A DNA stretch of 6,366 nucleotides from assembly GCA_022769845.1 (NCBI GenBank), contig JALEIO010000150.1, positions 1 through 6,366 of the forward strand, given 5' to 3'. This DNA comes from Oscillospiraceae bacterium (lineage in GTDB: Bacteria; Bacillota; Clostridia; UMGS1810). The translations under genes and the position numbers were made by a program. Below the pieces are notes generated by a model that searched no databases, was not told where the DNA came from, and was given only the letters and a program-made list of their open reading frames with translations. Positions 1-4,898 of the stretch are shown piece by piece. Each line of letters starts with the position of its first letter. Positions within the stretch are counted from its first letter, which is position 1.

Positions 1-240
1 ACCGTATTCGCGCTCATTTTTGCCGTCCATATTTTTAACAGTCGCAACAACTATCTGCGCCTCTGTTGCATCACAAAGTGCCTTTGACTGCGCAACAATA
101 AAGCTTTCGGTTTCGTCCGACAAAATATCGGCGTAATCCGCCGCATAAAACTTACTTGTAGGCTGCGGAATTTCGGCAAATACGCAAACGGACGAGAAAA
201 CCAAAATTATGCTTACTAAAACTAAAACAATTCTTTTCAT
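1..240 (-). CDS. TPM-domain (YgcG-like) secreted or membrane protein, N-terminal part only
   Basis: This is the first 80 codons of a gene that starts with the ATG at 240-238 on the minus strand and runs off the left edge without a stop. Residues 1-22 form a signal peptide (MKRI, a hydrophobic stretch, then VFA before Glu23). Residues from about 31 match the start of a TPM domain: YAADYADILSDE, then AQIVVATVKNMDGKNEREYG, the usual pattern of a 'region of disuse' motif followed by a beta strand and the D/G-x-EYA-like segment. TPM proteins of this kind are exported and often anchored by a C-terminal membrane segment and Gly-rich tail, which would lie outside the window. A LemA gene sits directly upstream, a pairing common in bacteria. 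Its ribosome binding site (AAGAGG) overlaps the lemA stop codon, with 5 bases to the ATG, so the two are probably co-transcribed and coupled. The biochemical role is unknown; phosphatase labels given to this domain come from a plant homologue. Confidence 0.82.
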   Translation of the reverse strand, partial: MKRIVLVLVSIILVFSSVCVFAEIPQPTSKFYAADYADILSDETESFIVAQSKALCDATEAQIVVATVKNMDGKNEREYG

Positions 241-249
241 AAGTGCCTC

Positions 250-813
250 TTAAAAATTAACCTGCGGAGCTGTTTTTGCATTTTGGTCAGCTTGAAAATA
301 ATCTGCTTTTTCAAATCCGAAAAGATTTGCAATTATCACTTTCGGGAAGGTTTTTATCTTTGTATTGTAGCTTTTTGCCGCGTCGTTGTAGTCTTTTCTT
401 GCAACGGCAATTCTGTTTTCGGTGCCTGCAAGCTCATCTGTAAGCGCCGTAAACTGCGTGTCAGCTTTGAGGTCGGGATAATTTTCCACAACCATTAAAA
501 GTCTGCTCAACGCACTTGTAAGTTCTGTATCGGCAGCCGCCTTTTCCTCTTTTGTACCTGCTCCCGCAAGACGGGCTCTTGCATCAGACACCGCACCGAT
601 AACCTCGCTCTCGTGTGCGGCATAGCCTTTAACCGTATTCACAAGATTTGGTATTAAGTCAATTCTTCTTTGGAGCTGCGTATCAATGATAGAATACTGA
701 TTGTCAACATTTTCACGTTCCGCAACAAGCGAATTGTATGTTCCGATGCATGATAATGCAATAATGACGATAACTGCAATCACTGCAATCAGAACAATTG
801 TTCCTTTTTTCAT
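250..813 (-). CDS. lemA: LemA family membrane protein
   Basis: This 187-residue protein has the full LemA architecture and a typical length. Residues 5-23 are a single N-terminal membrane segment, followed by a mostly helical soluble domain. The family signature is clear: NSLVAERENVDNQ (27-39), QLQRRIDLIPNLVNTVKGYA (46-65), ENYPDLKA with a following DELAGTENRI (110-135), ARKDYN (138-143) and the C-terminal ANLFGFEKADYF (162-173). LemA proteins are thought to sit in the cytoplasmic membrane with the helical bundle outside, but their biochemical role is not established. The start at 813 is supported by GAGGAG at 822-827 on the minus strand, 8 bases upstream. A good promoter lies at 850-878. A TPM-domain gene follows after 9 bases, the usual partner. 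Cys22 at the end of the membrane segment follows Ala-Leu-Ser, which is a poor lipobox, so lipoprotein processing is possible but not supported. Confidence 0.95.
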   Translation of the reverse strand: MKKGTIVLIAVIAVIVIIALSCIGTYNSLVAERENVDNQYSIIDTQLQRRIDLIPNLVNTVKGYAAHESEVIGAVSDARARLAGAGTKEEKAAADTELTSALSRLLMVVENYPDLKADTQFTALTDELAGTENRIAVARKDYNDAAKSYNTKIKTFPKVIIANLFGFEKADYFQADQNAKTAPQVNF

Positions 814-849
814 ATTTTACACTCCTCAAAAAATTTTAAAGTTTATATC

Positions 850-878
850 ATTATACAGCAATCCCACAAAAAATTCAA
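850..878 (-). promoter_or_regulatory. Sigma-A type promoter of the lemA unit
   Basis: Read on the minus strand, the -35 element is TTGAAT (878-873) and the -10 element is TATAAT (855-850), with exactly 17 bases between them. The predicted transcript would start near 843 and leave a leader of about 30 bases before the lemA ATG at 813, containing its GAGGAG ribosome binding site. A 20-base palindrome ends just upstream of the -35 element. No start-site data are available. Confidence 0.7.
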
Positions 879-883
879 CAAGA

Positions 884-903
884 ATTAATAAATATTTATT
901 AAT
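884..903. repeat. Perfect 20-base A/T palindrome between divergent promoters
   Basis: The 20 bases at 884-903 (ATTAATAAATATTTATTAAT) are identical to their own reverse complement, centred between 893 and 894. The palindrome lies 5 bases upstream of the lemA -35 element and about 35 bases upstream of the -35 of the rightward glycosidase promoter. It could be a dimeric-regulator operator, an A/T-rich UP element for lemA, or a chance product of A/T-rich DNA. No T-tract follows it on either strand, so it is not a terminator. Confidence 0.6.
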
Positions 904-938
904 CCGCATAATAAAGTTTATTTTTTACAAAAAACAGT

Positions 939-968
939 TTGAAAATTTATGGAATATAAAATTATAAT
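939..968 (+). promoter_or_regulatory. Sigma-A type promoter of the glycoside hydrolase gene
   Basis: TTGAAA (939-944) and TATAAT (963-968) are separated by 18 bases and match the sigma-A consensus at 5 of 6 and 6 of 6 positions. The transcript would begin near 975, giving a leader of about 40 bases that contains the GGAGGA ribosome binding site at 1005-1010. The surrounding DNA is very A/T-rich, so the -35 element is the less certain half. Confidence 0.6.
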
Positions 969-1015
969 AATGTACAATAAAATTACAAAATTACTTATTA
1001 TAATGGAGGATTTTT

Positions 1016-2701
1016 ATGAAAGCGAGACTTAAGCTTGCAAACGGCGGCATAAAAACAGTTGACGCAAAAATTATCGACAAAGATAACAAAAAAATAGCGT
1101 ATCTTGAAAAAGAAACGTTTTCAAAAGACGTTGAGTATGTTGATTTTTTGTATGATTATTTTGTAAAAAACACCGGTGACGAGGGATATTTTATAACCGA
1201 TATGTGCTTATCCGGAACGGCGCAGACATTTTTCAAAGAAAGAGAGGATACCGAATCGGTAGAAGATTTTTCGTTTGTCACCTGCTACGGTATGAATGAA
1301 GGAAAAACCGGTATACTGGCAATCATCACAGGTATGCAGTATGATTTTGGTATGGTAGTGGGAGTAAATAATAACGTTTATTATACATATCCAAGATTTT
1401 ACATTGACTGCGATATGCCGTATGACGACATACGCGTGGAATTTTACAATCTTTCGGACGGAAGCTATTCGGCAATGGCGCGAAAATACCGCGAATATAA
1501 ATTAAGCACAGGCTGTTTGCCCCTTAAAGAAAGAGCGGCAAAGGATTCAAGGCTTAAAAAAGCAGCAGACAGCATTGAGGTCAGAATTCGCCAAGGCTGG
1601 AAGCCTGCGCCGAGCCCTGTTGAAAATCAAACGCCCGAAACCGAGCCCGAAATGCACGTTGCGTGCAATTTTGACCGTGTCGGAGATATTTCAAAAGCTT
1701 TCAAAAAAGAAGGCGTTAAAGACGCGGAATTTTGCCTTGTCGGCTGGAACATAGGCGGTCACGACGGACGTTTTCCGCAGATTTTCCCGGTTGACGAGCG
1801 TCTCGGAGGCGAAGAAAAATTAAAAAAGCTTATCAAAAATGTTAAAAACGACGGATACGGAATTGTTTGCCACGATGACGCAACCGCCGCATATACAATT
1901 GCAGACTGCTTTGACAAGGAATATCTTTTAAAAAACAAAGACGGCGCACTTCACGCTCGTCCCTACTGCTGGTCGGGCGGCAGACCGTATAAAATTTGTC
2001 CGCAGCGCCAGTATGAAAAATTTGAAACCGAAAATCAGAAAAAAATTAAAGCGCTCGGCTTTGAAGGCATTCATTATATTGATGTTATTACAATTTTGCC
2101 CCTTCTTAAATGCTACGACAAAAACCATCCTACAAACCGCAAGGAAAGCGCGGACTGGTACAGAAAAACAATGCAGCTTGCGCGTGAAACCTTCGGCGGA
2201 TTTTCGTCCGAGTCGGGCTATGATTTTGCAGCAGAATATCTTGATTACGCTATGTATTCAAATTTTGCAATGGGCAAAGACGAAAAAATTCCTATGTCGG
2301 ATGAAATTGTTCCGTTCTGGCATCTTGTATATCACGGAATTATTCTCTATAATCCCTGCACCTTTACGTTAAACTACCCGGCAAAAGGCGAAAAAAATCG
2401 TCTTAAGCTTATTGAACTCGGAGGCAGACCTCTTATTTGCTATTATGCGAATTTTGCCACGGACAATCAATGGATGGGCGCTGAAGATTTTTTGTGCGAT
2501 ACCGACGAGCAGCTTGAGCAAACCGCAAAATGGGCAAAGCAAATGTGGTCGGATTATGACGAGCTTTCGGATATTCGTTACGAATTTATGGAAAATCACG
2601 AAAAAATATCGGACGGAATATATAAAACCACCTATTCAAACGGCACAAGCGTAACGGTCGACTATAATAACGAAACATATAAAATAGAAAGGAAAAATTA
2701 A
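1016..2701 (+). CDS. Cytoplasmic glycoside hydrolase, GH129-like (GH101-related)
   Basis: The 561-residue product starts 5 bases after GGAGGA and has no signal peptide or membrane segment, so it should act in the cytoplasm on an imported substrate. Residues 1-165 look beta-rich and end in SAMARKYREYKLSTG, a pattern seen before the catalytic barrel in GH101/GH129-type enzymes. The barrel spans roughly 215-480. Asp250 (in GGHDGRFP), Trp319 (YCWSGG), Asp356 (HYIDV) and Glu399 (FSSESG) have spacings of 106, 37 and 43 residues from Asp356. From memory, Bifidobacterium bifidum NagBb (GH129, alpha-N-acetylgalactosaminidase) uses Asp330 for the sugar O4, Trp398 for stacking, Asp435 as nucleophile and Glu478 as acid/base, giving spacings of 105, 37 and 43. 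Retaining alpha-glycosidase activity is therefore likely; GalNAc specificity is only inferred. The C-terminus (530-561) is a short beta-rich tail. It could instead belong to a neighbouring uncharacterised family of the same fold. No terminator separates it from the kinase gene downstream. Confidence 0.72.
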   Translation: MKARLKLANGGIKTVDAKIIDKDNKKIAYLEKETFSKDVEYVDFLYDYFVKNTGDEGYFITDMCLSGTAQTFFKEREDTESVEDFSFVTCYGMNEGKTGILAIITGMQYDFGMVVGVNNNVYYTYPRFYIDCDMPYDDIRVEFYNLSDGSYSAMARKYREYKLSTGCLPLKERAAKDSRLKKAADSIEVRIRQGWKPAPSPVENQTPETEPEMHVACNFDRVGDISKAFKKEGVKDAEFCLVGWNIGGHDGRFPQIFPVDERLGGEEKLKKLIKNVKNDGYGIVCHDDATAAYTIADCFDKEYLLKNKDGALHARPYCWSGGRPYKICPQRQYEKFETENQKKIKALGFEGIHYIDVITILPLLKCYDKNHPTNRKESADWYRKTMQLARETFGGFSSESGYDFAAEYLDYAMYSNFAMGKDEKIPMSDEIVPFWHLVYHGIILYNPCTFTLNYPAKGEKNRLKLIELGGRPLICYYANFATDNQWMGAEDFLCDTDEQLEQTAKWAKQMWSDYDELSDIRYEFMENHEKISDGIYKTTYSNGTSVTVDYNNETYKIERKN

Positions 2702-2710
2702 TTTATAACC

Positions 2711-2739
2711 TTGAATTTTTCATCTCGCACTGTTATAAT
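2711..2739 (+). promoter_or_regulatory. Internal promoter in front of the sugar kinase gene
   Basis: TTGAAT (2711-2716) and TATAAT (2734-2739) are 17 bases apart, with TGT directly before the -10, which makes an extended -10. The predicted start is near 2746, immediately before the AAAGGAG ribosome binding site at 2747-2753, so the leader would be only about 16 bases. A 7-base inverted repeat (TTATAAC 2703-2709, GTTATAA 2732-2738) flanks the -35 and overlaps the -10. The kinase can probably be expressed apart from the hydrolase upstream. Confidence 0.7.
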
Positions 2740-2761
2740 ATAGCATAAAGGAGAGATGAAT

Positions 2762-3784
2762 ATGTTCAAGCAAAATACGGAATTTGACATAATCGGTATG
2801 GGAGAAGTTATGCTGCGGCTTTCACCGCCTGCAAAAGAAAAAATTTCGCAGTGCGAAACGTTTGAAAAGAACATCGGCGGAAGTGAACTCAACGTTGTAT
2901 CGGGCGCGGCAATGCTCGGTGTTCGTTCGGCAATTATAACAAAAATTCCGCAAAATAAAATCGGTCATTTTGTACGAAACAAAATCCGATACGGAAACGT
3001 AAGCGACGATTACATAGTTTATGACACTTCGCCCGAAGCACGTCTTGGCGTTTACTATTATGAAAGCGGCGCATATCCGCGAAAATCCGCCGTTATTTAC
3101 GACCGTGCGCGCTCGTCAATGTGCAGCCTTGATTTAGACGAACTGCCAAGTGATATTTACCAAAAAACCAAGGTTTTTCACATCAGCAGCATAACGCTCG
3201 CGATAGACAAGAATTTGCAGAAAACCGCGCTTGAAATTATAAAACGCTTTCACGACGCGGGAGCTCTTATTTCATTTGACGTAAATTACCGCTCGGCGCT
3301 GTGGAGCGAAGAAGAAGCGCGCAGCGTAATTGAAAAAATTTTAAAATATGTTGATTTTTTGTTTGTTTCGGAGGAAACCTCCAGAAGAATGTTGCAAAGA
3401 ACGGGAACGTTAGAAGAAATTATGCAAGGCTACGTTAAAGACTACGGCTGCAAACTGGTTGCAACCACGCGCCGCGAGGTTATCTCCCCAATGCGCCACA
3501 ATTTTAATTCAAAGATTTTTTATAACGGCAAATTTTACGAGGAACAGCCTTATAACAACATTGAGGTTATCGACCGAATCGGCAGCGGTGACGCATATCT
3601 TTCAGGCGTTTTGTACGGACTTATCAAAACGGGCGACATTGAGCAGGCGCTTGAAATCGGCAATGCTGCCTCGGCAGTTAAAAACACCGTTATCGGTGAT
3701 ATGGCGGCAAGCAGTATAGACGAAATTTTGAGCGTAATAAAATCGCACAAGGCTACAGGACATCAAGATGAGATGATGCGTTAA
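2762..3784 (+). CDS. kdgK: PfkB family sugar kinase, probable 2-dehydro-3-deoxygluconokinase
   Basis: This ribokinase-fold kinase has 340 residues and normal family length. It would phosphorylate 2-keto-3-deoxygluconate to KDPG with ATP in the cytoplasm, feeding an aldolase that yields pyruvate and glyceraldehyde 3-phosphate. PfkB signature 1 is GGSELNVVSGAAMLG (39-53). Signature 2 is DRIGSGDAYLSG (271-282), with Asp277 as catalytic base and GSGD forming the anion hole; the usual second residue is Ala or Gly, here Ser275. FDVNYRSALW (172-181) and ESGAYPRKSAVIYDR (101-115) are the segments that mark KDG kinases of the clostridial type rather than fructokinases or ribokinases. An in-frame ATG lies at 2756, but only one base separates it from AGGAGA; the ATG at 2762 has a normal 7-base gap and is preferred. 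The gene has its own promoter and ends in an intrinsic terminator. Close alternatives are kinases for KDGal or other keto-deoxy acids; no aldolase is in view. Confidence 0.8.
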   Translation: MFKQNTEFDIIGMGEVMLRLSPPAKEKISQCETFEKNIGGSELNVVSGAAMLGVRSAIITKIPQNKIGHFVRNKIRYGNVSDDYIVYDTSPEARLGVYYYESGAYPRKSAVIYDRARSSMCSLDLDELPSDIYQKTKVFHISSITLAIDKNLQKTALEIIKRFHDAGALISFDVNYRSALWSEEEARSVIEKILKYVDFLFVSEETSRRMLQRTGTLEEIMQGYVKDYGCKLVATTRREVISPMRHNFNSKIFYNGKFYEEQPYNNIEVIDRIGSGDAYLSGVLYGLIKTGDIEQALEIGNAASAVKNTVIGDMAASSIDEILSVIKSHKATGHQDEMMR

Positions 3785-3799
3785 ATTTTAAAATATATT

Positions 3800-3831
3800 G
3801 GCATACGATTTTTCGTATGCCTTATTTTTTT
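3800..3831 (+). terminator. Intrinsic terminator after the sugar kinase
   Basis: A perfect 9-base-pair stem, GGCATACGA (3800-3808) with TCGTATGCC (3813-3821), closes a TTTT loop and is followed by TTATTTTTTT (3822-3831). It begins 16 bases after the kinase stop codon and separates the hydrolase/kinase unit from the amidohydrolase unit. On the other strand the stem is not followed by a comparable T-tract, so it acts rightward only. Confidence 0.92.
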
Positions 3832-3846
3832 GTATTTTTCAGAATA

Positions 3847-3879
3847 TTTGTTTTTTGCAAAAAGTTTGTTTTTTGCAAA
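3847..3879. repeat. Tandem 15-base direct repeat upstream of the amidohydrolase promoter
   Basis: TTTGTTTTTTGCAAA occurs at 3847-3861 and again at 3865-3879, identical in all 15 positions with an 18-base period. Each copy ends in the self-complementary TTTGCAAA. A third, partial match (TTTG followed by a T run) begins at 3910. The pair lies about 40 to 75 bases upstream of the proposed -10 element at 3921. It could be a two-site operator for a regulator, or a local duplication in A/T-rich DNA. Confidence 0.6.
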
Positions 3880-3897
3880 TTGTAGTTTATTTATATG

Positions 3898-3926
3898 TAG
3901 AATAATCAATTTGTTTTTTTTATAAT
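3898..3926 (+). promoter_or_regulatory. Tentative promoter of the amidohydrolase/flavoprotein unit
   Basis: A perfect -10 element TATAAT lies at 3921-3926. The sequence 17 bases upstream is TAGAAT (3898-3903), a poor -35. A promoter is expected here because a strong terminator precedes and the next gene starts at 3990; the weak -35 next to a repeated motif would suit an activated promoter. The leader would be about 57 bases. Confidence 0.42.
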
Positions 3927-3989
3927 TAAGGCACAGACATAAAACATATATCATAGCACTGCTTTATTAAAAACAGAGGTGAAAAAGGT

Positions 3990-4898
3990 ATGAAGGTTAA
4001 AAAAATTGATATGCATGTTCACGCGATACCAAAACGCGGCATACCAAAAATGTCGGGCGCGTTTTATCCAACACCGTCTGAATTGCGCCGTATGTACGAT
4101 AAGCTCGGCATAGAAAAAGGCGTTTTGCTGCCGCCCGGAACATCTCCGGAATTTACTACCGAAAGAGTGTCCGCTTCTGAAGCGCGGCAAATGACGCTTG
4201 ACTTTCCGGATACACTCGGATGGTGGTTTTGCGGTATTGACCCGCGCTTTGGCAGCAACAGCAAAAACACCGATTTTTCGCACTATTTAAACTATTACAA
4301 AAGTCTCGGAGCGCGCGGTGTGAGCGAGCAGGTTGCAAATATTTATCTTGACGATGACCGAATGTTAAATCTTTTATATCACTGCGAAAAGTGCAATATG
4401 CCAATCGTTTTTCACTTTGGCAAACTCGGTAACGATTATGGGATTGTAGATGATTTGCACCTTCCGAGGCTGGAAAAAATATTAAAAATGTTTCCAAATC
4501 TTAAAGCAATCGGTCATTCGGTAAGATTTTGGTCGGAGCTTGATGATGATGTCACCGAAGAAACATGCAATTCTTACCCCAAAGGCAAGGTGCGCGGAGG
4601 CGGCAGAGTGCTTTATCTTATGAAAAATTACAAAAACCTTTACTGCGATTTGTCCTCTCTCTCGGGCTTTAACGCAATAAGTCGCGACGAAGAATTTGCG
4701 TGTGAATTTTTAACGGAATTTAACGACCGTGTATTATTTGCAACCGACATCCACGATCCGAACAACATAAATCACGAAATGGTGAATCTTTCGGCATTTC
4801 TTGACCGTCTTTTGGATGAACAAAAAATATCACAGACAGTTTACGAAAACGTTTGCCGAAACAATGCGCTGTTTCTTCTGGGGGAAAATGTACGATGA
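3990..4898 (+). CDS. Amidohydrolase family 2 metal-dependent hydrolase or decarboxylase
   Basis: The 302-residue product is a complete TIM-barrel protein of the amidohydrolase-2 (ACMSD-like) family, without signal peptide. The metal-binding pattern is visible: DMHVH (Asp7, His9, His11) on strand 1, His142 in IVFHFGK, His176 in AIGHS and Asp253 in FATDIHDP. By family analogy His9, His11, His142 and Asp253 hold a zinc-type ion and His176 helps catalysis. Other marked segments are FWSEL (180-184), YPKGKVRGGG (196-205) and YCDLSSLSGFNAISRD (218-233), which I recall as typical of a widespread uncharacterised subgroup. Members of this family hydrolyse C-O, C-N or C-C bonds or decarboxylate acids, and sequence alone does not say which. 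AGAGGTG at 3975-3981, 8 bases before the ATG, supports the start. The stop overlaps the next start as ATGA (4895-4898), so it is translationally coupled to the flavoprotein, and the two probably act on linked substrates. Reaction unknown. Confidence 0.88.
   Translation: MKVKKIDMHVHAIPKRGIPKMSGAFYPTPSELRRMYDKLGIEKGVLLPPGTSPEFTTERVSASEARQMTLDFPDTLGWWFCGIDPRFGSNSKNTDFSHYLNYYKSLGARGVSEQVANIYLDDDRMLNLLYHCEKCNMPIVFHFGKLGNDYGIVDDLHLPRLEKILKMFPNLKAIGHSVRFWSELDDDVTEETCNSYPKGKVRGGGRVLYLMKNYKNLYCDLSSLSGFNAISRDEEFACEFLTEFNDRVLFATDIHDPNNINHEMVNLSAFLDRLLDEQKISQTVYENVCRNNALFLLGENVR

Noticed and set aside
999..1004. Perfect TATAAT directly in front of the hydrolase ribosome binding site
   Set aside because: Transcription from it would start at about 1011, after the GGAGGA at 1005-1010, and would leave the mRNA without its ribosome binding site. 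The TTGAAA/TATAAT pair at 939-968 fits better.
2013..2372. 119-codon plus-strand frame inside the glycoside hydrolase gene
   Set aside because: It overlaps the conserved active-site region of the hydrolase in another frame, and its product is Arg/Lys/Ile-rich without domain features, as expected for a shadow frame.
3857..3876. Second intrinsic terminator formed by GCAAAAA and TTTTTGC
   Set aside because: The stem has only two G-C pairs and is not followed by a T-tract on either strand; the terminator at 3800-3831 is sufficient.
3847..3879. Start of a CRISPR array
   Set aside because: There are only two copies of 15 bases with 3 bases between them, no spacers of normal length and no cas genes.
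3927..3989. Riboswitch in the leader of the amidohydrolase gene
   Set aside because: The leader is only about 57 bases, A/T-rich, and shows no stable paired core or known aptamer motif.
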